Shown: positions 20,016-32,575, counted from the first letter of the stretch. The stretch is DNA of 64,000 nucleotides from Lucinisca nassula (GCA_963580285.1 OY757010.1:222289234-222353233); one strand, 5' to 3'. Notes: generated by a model not told the origin, from the sequence alone. Numbers and translations: made by a program.

Positions 20016-20676
20016 TTCAGTTGAAAATTACTGATTAAGGATTTGACTATCGACAAGAATCCTGGAATAATTTAAAGAAAATCTGGTGTTCATAATAATA
20101 GGTTTTGGGGAAAATGTAAAAAAGTGCATTTTTCACAATATCTGTTTGAAATCAAATTTTTACTTCAACATTTTTGCGTATAGCTAGCAAGTGAAAAGCA
20201 AGAATAAAAAAAATAATATAACATTTAAAAATTATCGAGAAACTCTATTGAAATCTCAAAAACTGCTTTTTACAGCGAATTTTTCAAAATAATGTTTCAA
20301 GCCAAAAATCGACACAAAAGTGTCTTCAGTCGTTTTAGCATCTTCAGCTGTGTCTTAAATATTGATAAAAACAAAAACCGCAATCAGAAGTGCCATACTT
20401 TTCGCTCACTTCCGGTGGTTTGGTCCAATTTTTAAAAGTCGATAAAATTTCATCCATTGTGAAAATTTTCATTTTGTAAACAATATTCCCAACGTTAGAT
20501 GATGCGTAATAACTGGTAAAAATGGGAATCACATTCGCGACACAAAATGTTTGACTCAATGGAAACTTGAACAGCAAGATTTGGACCCTTGCTTTGAACC
20601 TATGGCTCTACCCGTTAAATCGTGGCTATCATTAAACATTTTTTTTCGATAAATCAGACATGTCAATGATGATAAT
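20016..20676. other. Unassigned sequence
   Basis: No repeat partner in the window. A 77-residue minus-strand open frame (20344-20577) has no recognisable domain and no obvious splice context. It may be an old, single-copy repeat relic. Confidence 0.4.
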
Positions 20677-22989
20677 TATGTCTCCCCCGAAAAATTTTTT
20701 TTCGGAGAGACATATTGTTTTTCCCCCGGGCGTCTGTCTGTCTGTCCGTCTGTCCGTCTGTCTGTCTGTCCGTCTGTCTGTCTGTCCGTCTGTCTGTCAC
20801 ACTTTCGTGTCCGCTCTGTAACTTGAAAACCGTTGGAGCTATCGTCACGAAACTTAGTATAAATATAAATCAGCATTAGACGACGTGCAGTGCGCAAGAA
20901 CTATAACTCTCGCATTAATACTTTTTGAATTATCTCCCTTGGAAGTTTGTTGGTATGTATATATGTATGGGCAAATCGTGTCCGGTCAATAACTTTCTTA
21001 TTTTCAGATGGATTTTAAAATTACTTGGCAGAAATATTAACAACCATAAGACGATGTGTGGTGCGCATGAATCAGGTCGGTACCTCAAAGGTCAAGGTCA
21101 TACTTAGAGGTCAAAGGTAAAAAAAGGGGCCTTTTTTTTCGTATTTGGTCAATAACTTTCTTATTTTGAGATGAATTTTAAAATTACTTGGCAGAAATAT
21201 TAACCACCATGAGACGATGTGCGGTGTGCATCAGGCAGGTCAGTACTTCGAAGGTCAAGGTCATACTTAGAGGTCAAAGGTCAAAAAAGGGGCCTTTTTT
21301 TCGTGTTTTGTCAATAACTTTCTTATTTTGAGATGGATTTTAAAATTACTTGGCATAAATATTAACAACCATGAGACGATGTGTGGTGTGCATCAGGCAG
21401 GTCAGTACCTTGAAGGTCAAAGTCATACTTAGAGGTCAAAGGTCAAAAAAGGGGCCTTTTTTTCGTGTTTTGTCAATAACTTTCTTATTTTGAGATGGAT
21501 TGTGAAATCACTTGGCAGAAATGTTAACCAATATAAGACGATGTGTTACGTGCATGACCCAGGTTGGTACCTCAAAGGTCAAGGTCATAATTAGAGGTCA
21601 AAGGTAAAAAAGGGGCCTTTTTTCCGGTTTTGTCAATAACTTGCTTATTTTTAGATAGAATTTGAAGTTACTTGGCAAAAATGTTAACTATCATGAGACC
21701 ATGTGTTTCATGCATGATTCAGTTTGATACCTCAAGTGTCAAGGTCATACATAGAGGTTAAAGGTAAAAAAAGGGGCCTTTTTTGTGTTCTGTCAATAAC
21801 TTTCTTATTTTTAGATGGATTTTGAAATTACTTGGCAGAAATGTTAACCACCATAAGACGATGTGTTGCGTGCATGACCCAAGTTGGTACCTCAAATGTC
21901 AAGGTCATACTAAGAGGTCAAAGAACAAAAAGGGGCCTTTTTATGCCTCCAACTTTGAAAAAGTTGGAGGAGCATATTGGTTCTGGTTCATTTGTCCGTT
22001 CGTCTGTCCGTTCGTCTGTCCGTTACCTTTTGATGCATAGCATAACTAAAGAACCGTGTATGCTAGGGTTTTGAAATTTCATATATGGATTCCTCATGGA
22101 AAATTAGCTGACGCGTATTTTTTTTCTCGTCCGGATTATGCCCCCTTCAAGAGTTATTGCCCTTTGAAATTTTTTTAATAAAATCTTGTCAGCAATATAT
22201 CTCAAAAACTATTGGAGCTAGAGCCTTGAAAGTTAGTGAATATATTGGTGGTGATGAGTAGATGAACTGATTAACTTTTGACAAAATTCCGAAAAATACT
22301 TAATGAGTTTTGGCCCTTTGTCATTTTGGTAATTTGTGCCCATTGTAATGTATGCTAAAAGTGATGCATAGCATAACTTTAGAACCGTGTATGCTAGGGT
22401 TTTGAAATTTCATATATGGATTCCTCATGGAAAATTAGCTTACGCATATTTTTTTCTTGTCCGGATTATGCCCCTTTCAAGAGTTATTGCCCTTTGAAAT
22501 TTTTTCAATAAAATCTTGTCAGCAAAATTTCTCAAACACCATTGGAGCTAGAGCCTTGAAAGTTGTTGAGTATATTGATGGTGATGAGTATATGAACTGA
22601 TTAACTTTTGACAAAATTCCGAAAAATACTTTATGAGTTTTGGCCCTTTGTCATTTTGGTAATTTGTGCCCATTGTAATGAATGCTAAAAGGGATGCATA
22701 GCATAACTTTAGAACTGTGTATGCTATGGTTTTGAAATTTCATATATGCATTCCTAATGGAAAATAAGCTGACGCGTATTTTTTTTTCTCATCCGGATTA
22801 TGCCCCTTTCAAGAGTTATTGCCCTTTGAAATTTTTTGAACATTTTTAAAGTTACTTTGCAGAAATGTTTATCTTCATTAGATGATGTGTTGCACACAAG
22901 ACCCGGCTTAATACCTCCAATGTCAAGGTTATACTTAGAGGTCAAAAACGGGGGAGACATCTGTGTTTTTGTAGAAAAACAAATTCTAG
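20677..22989 (+). mobile_element. Composite Helitron-like element, copy 1
   Basis: Opens TATGTCTCCCCCGAAAAA with complementary TTTTTCGGAGAGACATA, then a CCCGGGCGTCTGTCTGTCCG run. Six to seven ~155-bp core units follow, with TCAATAACTTTCTTATTTT, TTACTTGGCAGAAAT, ACCATGAGACGATGTG and AGGTCAAGGTCATACTTAGAGGTCAAAGGTCAA (two strings joined). Inside is a second element (21942-22834). It ends in hairpin TGTTTTT-GTAG-AAAAACA, AAATT, CTAG before TT. Confidence 0.75.
21942..22834 (+). mobile_element. Nested Helitron-like element, 3' end deleted
   Basis: Starts TATGCCTCCAACTTTG with complement CAAAGTTGGAGG..GCATA, then TTCGTCTGTCCGTTCG. Core units of ~310 bp contain GATGCATAGCATAACTTTAG, GGATTATGCCCCTTTCAAG and GGCCCTTTGTCATTTTGG. 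It breaks off at CCCTTTGAAATTTTTT straight into the outer element (GAACATTTTTAAAG), so the hairpin and CTAG end seen at 26947 are missing. Confidence 0.7.
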
Positions 22990-23661
22990 TTTATATAATT
23001 GGAATTCAAATCTCAATTAAATGTTTCGCCAGTGACAACTTAGAAAAGAGTGTATAGTTTCTATTTCTGGTGAGTATATTTCAAACTTCCATGGTCCTTG
23101 TGGTGTTTGAGCACTGAAATTTTACTGTTAATATGTGTATAATATTGTTGTATTTACTCTAAAAAGAAAAGAACCATAATTATAGGCTGAAACATCTAAA
23201 CTCATTATTGTATGTATTCTAAAATTTCAGTTGGTTGATTTTGCTATGCTGATGTGTCAAAAGACATATTTACAGAATGGCAAACAGTTTAGATACATCA
23301 TGGTACTTCTTGAAAACCAGTCTATCAGGGTTTTACACTGTGTGCTTAGTTTGTGTCAGTCCAAATATTTGAGGAAAAGTACAGAACCTCTTTTGGAATG
23401 GTAAGACCTGTCAGAGGAAGGCATAAGCACTCAGCAAGCCTGCACTTACACAGGTAGCAGCCAGAGGCATTAAATTTAGATACATTTTTGCAATGGGGCT
23501 TTCATAGGTCCCGTGACAATTGCACATGTGTGTAATGAAAAAAATTTGCAAACCACCTAAATATGTATCTTTTTACATATTCCAGGGGTTGCTTTTAAAA
23601 GAAAGAGCACCCTTCATCATGGAGAAAGATGATTTTTTTTCTTCTTGTGGGCTGTGTCAGT
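22990..23661. other. Spacer between the two composite elements
   Basis: Mostly unassigned. Positions 23275-23350 (GGCAAACAGTTTAGATACATC..TTTTACACTGTGTGC) are a decayed copy of the palindromic core shared by the local MITEs. No exon recognised. Confidence 0.45.
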
Positions 23662-26600
23662 TATGTCTCCCCCGAAAATTTTTTTTTCGGAGAGACATAT
23701 TGTTTTTCCCCCGGGCGTCTGTCTGTCTGTCCGTCTGTCACACTTTCGTGTCCGCTCTTTAACTTGAAAACCGTTCGAGCTATCGTCACGAAACTTAGTA
23801 TAAATATAAATCAGCATTAGACGACGTGCAGTGTGCAAGAACTATAACTCTCGCATTTATACTTTTTGAATTATCTCCCTTGGAAGTTTGTTGGTATGTA
23901 TATATGTATGGGAAAATCGTGTCCGGTCAATAACTTTCTTATTTTCAGATGGATTTTAAAATTACTTGGCAGAAATATTAACAACCATAAGACGATGTGT
24001 GGTGCGCATTAATCAGGTCAGTACCTCAAAGGTCAAGGTCATACTTAGAGGTCAAAGGTCAAAAAAAGGGCCTTTTTTCGTATTTGGTCAATAACTTTCT
24101 TATTTTCAGATGGATTTTAAAATTACTTGGCAGAAATATTAACAACCATGAGACGATGTGTGGTGTGCATCAGGCAGGTCAGTACCTCGAAGGTCAAGGT
24201 CATACTGAGAGGTCAAAGGTCAAAAAAGGGGCCTTTTTTCGTGTTTTGTCAATAGCTTTCTTATTTTGAGATGGATATTAAAATTACTTAGCAGAAATAT
24301 TAACAACCATGAGACGATGTGTGGTGTGCATCAGGCAGGTCAGTACCTTGAAGGTCAAGGTCATACTTAGAGGTCAAAGGTCAAAAAAGGGGCCTTTTTT
24401 TCGTGTCGTGTTTTGTCAATAACTTTCTTATTTTGAGATGGATTTTAAAATTACTTGGCAGAAATATTAACAACCATGTCACGATGTGTGGTATGCATCA
24501 GGCAGGTCAGTACCTCGAAGGTCAAGGTCATACTTAGAGGTCAAAGGTCAAAAAAGGGGCCTTTTTTTGTGTTTTGTCAATAACTTTCTTATTTTGAGAT
24601 GGATTTTGAAATCACTTGGCAGAAATGTTAACTATCATGAGACGATGTGTTGCATGCATGCTTCAGTTTGATACCTCAAGTGTCAAGGTCATACATAGAG
24701 GTCAAAGGTCAAAAAAGGGGCCTTTTTTCGTGTTTGGTCAATAACTTTCTTATTTTTAGATGGATTTTTAAATTGCTTGGCAGAAATGTTAACCACCATG
24801 AGATGATGTGTTGCACGCATGACCCAGTTTGGTACCTGAAAGGTCAAGGTCATACATAGAGGTTAAAGGTAAAAAAAGGGGCCTTTTTTGTGTTCTGTCA
24901 ATAACTTTCTTATTTTTAGATGGATTTTGAAATTACTTGGCAGAAATGTTAACCACCATTAGACGATGTGTTGTGTGCATTACCCAAGTTGGTACCTCAA
25001 ATGTCTAGGTCGTACTAAGAGGTCAAAGGACAAAAAGGGGCCTTTTTATGCCTCGAACTTTGAAAAAGTTGGAGGGGCATATTGGTTCTGGTTCGTTCGT
25101 CCGTTCTGTTGCGCTTTTGATGCATAGCATAACTAAAGAACCGTGTATGCTAGGGTTTTGAAATTTCATATATGGATTCCTCATGGAAAATTAGCTGACG
25201 CGTATTTTTTTTCTCGTCCGGATTATGCCCCCTTCAAGAGTTATTGCCCTTTGAAATTTTTTTAATAAAATCTTGTCAGCAAGATATCTCAAAAACTATT
25301 GGAGCTAGAGCCTTGAAAGTTGGTGAATATATTGTTGGTGATGAGTAGATGAACTGAATAACTTTTGACAAAATTCCGACAAATACTTTGTGAGTTATGG
25401 CCCTTTGTCATTTTGGTAATTTGTGCCCATTGTAATGTATGCTAAAAGTGATGCATAGCATAACTTTAGAACCGTGTATGCTAGGGTTTTGAAATTTCAT
25501 ATATGGATTTCTCATGGAAAATTAGCTGACGCGTATTTTTTTTCTCGTCCAGATTATGCCCCTTTCAAGAGTTATTGCCCTTTGAAATTTTTTTAATAAA
25601 ATCTTGTCAGCAAGATATCTCAAAAACTATTGGAGCTAGAGCCTTGAAAGTTGGTGAATAGATTGGTGGTGATTAGTAGATGAACTGATTAACTTATGAC
25701 AAAATTCCGAAAAATACTTTGTGAGTTATGGCCCTTTGTCATTTTGGTAATTTGTGCCCATTGTAATGTATGCTAAAAGTGATGCATAGCATAACTTTAG
25801 AACCGTGTATGCTAGGGTTTTGAAATTTCTTATATGGATTCCTCATGGAAAATTAGCTGACGCTTATTTTTTTTCTCATCCGGATTATGCCCCTTTCAAG
25901 AGTTATTGCCCTTTGAAATTTTTTTAATAAAATCTTGTCAGCAAAATATCTCAAAAACTATTATAGCTAGAGCCTTGAATGTTGGGGAATACATGTAGAT
26001 TGGTGTTGATGAGTAGATGACCTGCTTAACTTTTGACAAAATTCCGAAAAATACTTTGTGAGATTTGGCCCTTTGTCATTTTGGTGATTTGTGCCCATTA
26101 TAATGTATGCTAAAAGTGATGCATAGCATAACTTTAGAACTGTATATGCTATTGTTTTGAAATTTCATATATGCATTCCTGATGGAAAATAAGCTGACGC
26201 ATATTTTTTTTCTCATCCGGATTATGCCCCCTTCAAGAGTTATTGCCCTTTGAAGTTTTTTTAATAAAATCTTGTCAGCAAGATATCTCAAAAACTATTA
26301 TAGCTAGAGTCTTGAAAATTGATGAAAAGATTAGTGGTCATGAGTATATGACCTGAACAACTTTCGACAAAATTTGAGTTATGGCCCTTTGTAATTTTGG
26401 TAATTTGTGTCTATTGTAATGTATGCTAAAAGTGATGCATTCCATAACTTTAGAACCCTGTATGCTATGGTTTTGAAATGTCATATATGCGTTCCTGATG
26501 GAAAATAAGCTGACACGTATTTTTTTTTCATCCGGATTAACTTAAGAACCGTGTAAGCTAGGGTTTTGAAATTTTATATATGGTTTGCTATGGAAAATTA

Positions 26601-27589
26601 GCTGACACATATTTTTTTCTCATCGGCATTATGCCCCTATCAAAAGTTATTGTCCTTTGATTTATTTGTTAGCATAACCTTGGGGCCAAGGCCACACACT
26701 TTGAATTATTATTGTAATCATGGTAATTTTCGGTTTTATTGGACGGGTTTTTCAAAAATTCCGTCCTTTAAAATAGCGATGTCCGGGTGGGTGGTTGGGC
26801 GGGTGGATGGGCCCCACAGGCGCGACATAGCCTTCGGCGGAATTCTTGTTGTATGTTTTTGAGTCTTTAACAATATTTGTTGAATATTTTGCCATCTAGG
26901 GACAAGCAAAGGTTGGGGGCATTGTGTTTTACAAACACCATTTCTAGTTTAGTGTTCAGTCAAGAACTTTCTTTTTCCTGGATAGATTGTGAAATTACTT
27001 GGCAGAAATGTTAACCATCATGAGACGATGTGGTGCAAGCTAGACCTAGGTCGGTATCTCCAAGATCAAGTTCATACTAAGAGGTCAGAGGTAAAAAAAG
27101 TTTGTTTGTTTTTTTGTGTGTCCACTCACTAACTTTTTTATTTCTGGATGGACTTTATTAAGTAACCATGCAGAAATGTTCACCGTCATTAGACCATGAG
27201 TCATGTACAAGACCAAGGTCCGTATACCTCCAATGTCAATGTCATACCTAGAGGTCAAAGGTAAAAAAAGGGACAGTCAATAACTTCTTTATTCTTTGAT
27301 GGATTTTGAAATTACTTGACAGAAATGTTAACCATCATGAGACGATGTGTTGTACCTCAAAGGTCAAGGCCATACTTAGAGGTCAAAGGTAAAAAAGGGC
27401 TTTTTTGTGTATGGCCAATAACTTTTTATTTTTCTGTGAACATTTTTAAAGTTACTTTGCAGAAATGTTTATCTTCATTAGATGATGTGTTGCACACAAG
27501 ACCCGGCTCAATACCTCCAATGTCAAGGTTATACTTAGAGGTCAAAAACGGGGGAGAGATCTGTGTTTTTGTAGAAAAACAAATTCTAG
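23662..27589 (+). mobile_element. Composite Helitron-like element, copy 2
   Basis: Same ends as copy 1: TATGTCTCCCCCGAAAA palindrome and TGTTTTTGTAGAAAAACA-AATT-CTAG. It retains the complete nested element (25047-26947). After the nested element the outer core resumes as AGTGTTCAGTCAAGAACTTTC and continues through four more units. Flanking DNA differs from copy 1 on both sides. Confidence 0.75.
25047..26947 (+). mobile_element. Nested Helitron-like element, complete
   Basis: Begins TATGCCTCGAACTTTG / CAAAGTTGGAGGGGCATA and has five to six ~310-bp units. It ends in hairpin GTGTTT-TAC-AAACAC, CATTT, CTAG before TT. Near 26730-26850 is a different sequence (GTGGGTGGTTGGGCGGGTGG, then GCCTTCGGC hairpin and CTTGTTG), perhaps a small inner element of CTTG type. 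No transposase is encoded. Confidence 0.75.
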
Positions 27590-27898
27590 TTTTCTTCTGG
27601 TTCTGTTACTTGTTTCAAAAACAAAGGTGCAGATAAAAGGACAACAAGAGGCCAAGCATTTATATTTGAAATAATCACTTGCCACATGAAGCAAACATCT
27701 TTTCTTTATATTGGTTCAAGACTTCAGTCAATTAAATTTCATTCAGAGTGAATGTGTCTGAATTTTTGTGTAGGTACAGTATATAAATTAATGTTCCTTG
27801 TTGATACTATACAAGACTAGTGCTGTAAATGCTTTCAGTGTATTTTACTTGTGTTGTATATTGTATATTCATGTAACTATAGAAACAGATTATGAGAA
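27590..27898. other. No recognisable feature
   Basis: AT-rich sequence with no repeat partner in the window and no exon-like segment recognised. Confidence 0.4.
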
Positions 27899-28402
27899 TA
27901 CACCACACCTCTTATAACACATTTTCGGATATAACATGGTTTTAGAGGTCAATAAAAAATATATATTACATAGATAGAACCCCCCCCCATCAGGGCTTGA
28001 AGAAATATATGGGCTGCATGATGCTTCCACACAGAGCTGAACCCGACCCGCACACGAGTACTGGTAAACCGCTTAGAGGATCTCAGCCTGCCCAGGCAAA
28101 GTGGTGCGAGTTGGACCGTCCATGCTTATAAACCCTACTGGTTTCATTGGGCGACAGGGCTTTAGATGTCATTTCTTCTCAGTGTCGGATAAAAGTCCCA
28201 CAAAATTGGAAGCACCGTCTCCAAAATAACTTTCACAGTGTTGACAGGGACTTTAAGCCAAATTAGACAAACATTACATCGAAAAATGACTATAATCTGC
28301 ACATTTTTGTTTGGAAATAACATGGTTCTTTAACACGATTTGTGCTTTGGACTCAAACAGTAGTGTTATAAACAATAGTGTTATAAAGAGGTTGGTGTGT
28401 AT
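27899..28402. mobile_element. MITE F split by a SINE
   Basis: Inverted ends TACACCACACCTCTTATAAC and GTTATAAAGAGGTTGGTGTGT. Internal GGATATAACATGG and CATTTTTGTTTGGAAATAAC are mirror versions of each other. The SINE-like retroposon D occupies 27972-28272. The same arrangement occurs at 43171-43702. Confidence 0.7.
27972..28272 (+). mobile_element. SINE-like retroposon D
   Basis: Contains GGGCTTGAAGAAATATATGG, CACACGAGTACTGGTAAACC, GTCCCACAAAATTGGAAGC and the tail GACAGGGACTTTAAGCC (altered from GTTAAACC). ATTACAT on each side (27965-27971, 28273-28279) is a candidate 7-bp duplication. Confidence 0.75.
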
Positions 28403-28494
28403 TTAGTACCATATTTACCTTTAACATTTGGACACTTCAACTCCTTACCATACTTGTTCTAAAATTTGAACAGGTACAATTTACTTCCCGATGT

Positions 28495-28620
28495 TGTGTC
28501 TAAGAATAGCGGTATGAGTGGCAAACAGTGTAGACCCTGATGAGATGCCGCATTTTGCCAAATCTCATCAGGGTCTACACTGTTTGCTGACATCTGTCTG
28601 TCGGAATACATATGGTAAAT
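28495..28620. mobile_element. Small hairpin MITE with shared palindromic core
   Basis: GGCAAACAGTGTAGACCCTG + ATGAGATGCC pairs with its complement ending CTACACTGTTTGC; 28-bp arms. Flanks CCGATGTTGTGTCTAAGAAT and CTGTCTGTCGGAATACATAT are unlike families A-C. Confidence 0.65.
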
Positions 28621-28656
28621 ACGGTAATACATGTTGTAGAAGATAGATTTCTTTGT

Positions 28657-31604
28657 TAGCTCACCTGTCACGTAGTGACGAGGTGAGCTTTTGGGATCAC
28701 TTTTTGTCCGTCGTCTGTCGTGCGTGCGTCCGTGCGTAAACAATTTAAAATAAGAATATCTCCAATACCCCATGGCCAAATTTGATCAAATTTCATGTGA
28801 AGCATCATCAGGTAGGGGGAAAGGCTGCATTAGGTTTTTGGGCTGATCAGATTGGAATTCTGGTTGCCATGGCAACATATAGCTCCCATAGACTTATAAA
28901 GGGAAAAAATTTAAAAATCTTCTTCTCTGAAACCACAGGGCCCAGAGCTTAGTTATTTACCATCTAGCAAGGGCAAGTGGTCAACTACATAATTCCTGCC
29001 AATCATGCCCCTGGGTGCCAAATGGGCCACACCCTGGGGCCCCTTCGCTCCCATAGACTCATAATGGAAAAAAAGCTTCAAAAATCTTCTTCTCTGAAAC
29101 CACAGGGCCCAGAGCTTAGATATTTAGCATGTAGCAATGGCAGGTGGTCACCTATATAATTCCTGCCAATCATGCCCCTGGGTTCCAAATGGGCCATGCC
29201 ATGGGGGCCCCTTCGCTCCCATAGACTCATAATGGAAAAAAGCTTCAAAAATCTTCTTCTCTGAAACCACAGGGCCCAGAGCTTAGATATTTAGCATGTA
29301 GCAATGGCAAGTGGTCAACTACATAATTCCTGCCAATCATGCCCCTGGGTGCCAAATGGGCCACGCCCTGGGGCCCCTTCGCTCCCATAGACTCATAATG
29401 GAAAAAAAGCTTCAAAAATCTTCTTCTCTGAAACCACAGGGCCCAGAGCTTAGATATTTAGCATGTAGCAAGGGCAAGTGGTCAACTACATAATTCCTGC
29501 CAATCATGCCCCTGGGTGGCTAATGGGTCACACCCTGGGGCCCATTCGCTCCCATAGACTCATAATGGAAAAAAGCTTCAAAAATCTTCTTCTCTGAAAC
29601 CACAGGGCCCAGAGCTTAGATATTTAGCATGTAGCAATGGCAAGTGGTCACCTACATAATTCCTGCCAATCATGCCCCTGGGTTTGAAAAGGGCCACACC
29701 CCAGGGCCCCTTCGCTCCCATAGACTCATAATGGAAAAAAAGCTTCAAAAATCTTCTTCTCTGAAACCACAGGGCCCAGAGCTTAGATATTTAGCATGTA
29801 GCAATGGCAGGTGGTCACCTATATAATTCCTGCCAATCATGCCCCTGGGTTCCAAATGGGCCACACTCCGGGGCCCCTTCGCTCCCATAGACTCATAATG
29901 GAAAAAAGCTTCAAAAATCTTCTTCTCTGAAATCACAGGGCCCAGAGCTTAGATATTTAGCATGTAGCAAGGGCAAGTGGTCAACTACATAATTCATGCC
30001 AATCATGCCCCTGGGTGCCAAATGGGCAACGCCCTTGGGCCCCTTCGCTCCCATAGACTCATTATGGAAAAAAAAGCTTCAAAAATCTTCTTCTCTGAAA
30101 CCACAGGGCCCAGAGCTTAGCTATTTAGCATGTAGCAATGGCAAGTGGTCACCTACATAATTCCTGCCAATCATGCCCCTGGGTTCAAAAAGGGCCACGC
30201 CCCGGGGCCCCTTCCCTCCCATAGACTCATAATGGAAAAAAAGCTTCAAAAATCTTCTTCTCTGAAACCACCGGGCCCAGAGCTTAGATATTTAGCAGTA
30301 GCAAGGGCAAGTGGTCAACTACATAATTCCTGCCAATCATGCCCCTGGGTGCCAAATGGGCCACACCCTGGGGCCCCTTCGCTCCCATAGACTCATAATG
30401 GAAAAAAAAGCTTCAAAAATCTTCTTCTCTGAAACCACAGGGCCCAGAGCTTAGATATTTAGCATGTAGCAATGGCAAGTGGTCACCTACATAATTCCTG
30501 CCAATCATGCCCCTGGGTTCAAAAAGGGCCATGCCCCCAGGGCCCCTTCGCTCCCATAAACTCATAATGGAAAAAAAGGTTCAAAAATCTTCTTCTCTGA
30601 AACCACAGGGCCCAGAGCTTAGATATTTAGCATGTAGCAATGGCACGTGGTCACCTGCATAATTCCTGTCAATCATCCCCCTGGGGTCCAAACGGACCAC
30701 GCCCGTGGCACATTAGCTCCTATAGACTCATAATGGAAAAAAGCTTCAAAAATCTTCTTCTCTGAAACACAGGGCCCAGAGCTAAGATATTTAACATGTA
30801 GGAAGGGCAAGTGGTCAACTACATTATTCCTGCCAATCATGCCCCTGGGTTCCAAATGGGCCACACCCCGGGGGCCCTTCGCTCCCTTAGACTCATAGTG
30901 GAAAAAAGCTTCAAAAATCTTCTTCTCTGAAACCACAGGGCCCAGAGCTTAGATATTTGGCATGTAGCAATGGCAAGTGGTAACCTATATAATTCCTGCC
31001 AATCATGCCCCTGGGGTCCAAATTGGCCAAACCCTGGGGCCCCTATACTCCCATAGACTCAAAATGGAAAAAAGCTTCAAAAATCTTCTCCTGAAACCGC
31101 AGGGCCCAGAGCTTAGGTAATAAGCATGTAGCAAGGGCAAGTGGTCACCTACATAATTCCTGCTAATCATGCCCCTGGGGTCCAAATTGGCCACGCCCTG
31201 GGGCCCCTTAGCTCCCATTGACTCATAATAGAAAAAAGCTTCAAAAATCTTTTTCTCTGAAACCACAGGGCCCAGAGCTTAGATAATTAGCATGTAGCAA
31301 TGGCAAGTAGTCACCTACATAAATCCTGCCAATCATGCCCCTGGGGTCCAAATGGGCCATGCCCCGGGGCCCCTTAGCTCCCCAAGACTCATAATGGTAA
31401 AAAGCTTCAAAAATCTTCTCCTCTGAAACCACAGGGCCCAGAGCTTAGATATTGTGCATGAGGCAATGACAAGTGGTCACCTACATAAATCCTGCCAATC
31501 ATGCCCTTGGGGTCCAAATGGGCCACACCCTCGGACCCCTTAGCTCCCATAGTAATGATTTTCTGGTACACAGGTGAGCGATATAGGGCCATTGGGCCCT
31601 CTTG
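28657..31604 (+). mobile_element. Helitron-like element with ~16 core units
   Basis: 5' palindrome TAGCTCACCTGTCACGTAGT / complement, then GTCCGTCGTCTGTCGTGCG. Core units of ~166 bp contain AATCTTCTTCTCTGAAACC, ACAGGGCCCAGAGCTTAGA, ATTCCTGCCAATCATGCCCC and TTCGCTCCCATAGACTCAT. It ends TACACAGGTGAGCG, hairpin AGGGCC-ATTG-GGCCCT, CTTG before TT. The core differs from that at 2965-5100, but both ends are the same family. Several short open frames recur once per unit and are not genes. Confidence 0.75.
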
Positions 31605-31651
31605 TTTATCCACTGGTTCTAACAAGTCCATATGTACCTTCAACATATTGT

Positions 31652-31864
31652 TTAGCCCTTCTCTTGCTGAATATTCATTTAAGCCACACCCTTATCTGTC
31701 TATCAACCAATCAAATTACTTGATGTAATTTATTGCTACAAATTCATAAACTGAATGCCAAACAGTGTAGATCCTGATCAGATGGCTTCTTCAGAAGCCA
31801 TCTGATCTGGATCTACACTGTTTGCAAAGATAGGGGTTGTCGTGAACAGCAAGATAAGAGTTAG
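31652..31864 (-). mobile_element. TTAA MITE, family A2, inverted
   Basis: 213 bp; both terminal tetranucleotides have drifted to TTAG (TTAGCCCTTCTCTTGCTGA and AGATAAGAGTTAG). The core hairpin is intact. Confidence 0.8.
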
Positions 31865-31888
31865 CATGGAAGAAGAAAAAAGCAAAAG

Positions 31889-32028
31889 CTTTCTTTGGAA
31901 ACAGTGTAGATCCAGATCAGATGGCTTCTGAAGAAGCCATCTGATCAGGATGTTCACTGTTTGACATTCAATTTATGAATTTGTAGGAATAAATTACATC
32001 AAGTAATCTGATTGGTTCAAAGTCAGAA
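31889..32028 (+). mobile_element. TTAA MITE, family A2, truncated
   Basis: Starts inside the family at TTTGGAAACAGTGTAGATCC and stops at GGTTCAAAGTCAGAA; both ends are lost. The hairpin is present with one changed arm (GGATGTTCACTG). Confidence 0.75.
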
Positions 32029-32181
32029 GCAAAAGTTCTGCCCAGCCTCTGTATCCACCAAGTCTGATCAGTCTGCAGATTTCATAATCAGTAAAGACTG
32101 ATCAGCCCAGGTTGATCGGAGTCATTGCTGATCATTCATGACAGCTTGTATGTTTTGCTGAACCATGGCTCAGACATCACA

Positions 32182-32394
32182 TTAACCCTTATCTTGCTGT
32201 TCACAACAACCCTTATATTTGCAAACAGTGTAGGTCCAGATCAGGTGGCTTCTGAAGAAGCCACCTGATCAGGATCTACACTGTTTCGCATTCAGTTTAT
32301 AAATTTGTAGCAATAAATTACATCAAGTAATTTGGTTAGTTGATAGACAGAAATGGGTGTGGCTTAAATGAATATTCAGCAAGATAAGGGTTAA
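32182..32394 (+). mobile_element. TTAA MITE, family A2
   Basis: 213 bp, TTAACCCTTATCTTGCTGTTC to CAGCAAGATAAGGGTTAA. The hairpin carries a paired change: AGGTGGCTTC on one arm and GAAGCCACCT on the other instead of ATGG/CCAT. The compensating substitutions keep the stem paired. Confidence 0.85.
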
Positions 32395-32454
32395 CAAGTC
32401 TGTGTAATGAACACCCTTCTAAACTCCACTTTACATAGAGAAAACTGGGGTTTA

Positions 32455-32575
32455 TTGGTATTTTTCTTATTTCTGCTCCATGACATATGATGTGGGTAGT
32501 CTTTAAAACCGCCTCAATGAGGTGGTTCTAATTAGCACACAAAACCTATGTTTGGAGTATAAATAAGAAAAATAT
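32455..32575. repeat. Palindrome family P2
   Basis: TTTTTCTTATTTCTGCTCC and its mirror GAGTATAAATAAGAAAAAT flank AAAACCGCCTCAATGAGGTGGTT. Arms have more mismatches than the 1945 and 55378 copies. GAATGCACTATATCA downstream is shared with 52940-52970. Confidence 0.65.

Noticed and set aside
20344..20577. 77-residue minus-strand frame as a gene
   Set aside because: No recognisable domain, no exon context, and the length is expected by chance.
28977..31432. Family of 60-87 residue frames (PANHAPGCQMG, VSEKKIFEAFFHYES)
   Set aside because: One frame per ~166-bp unit of a Helitron-like core, on both strands; a repeat by-product.
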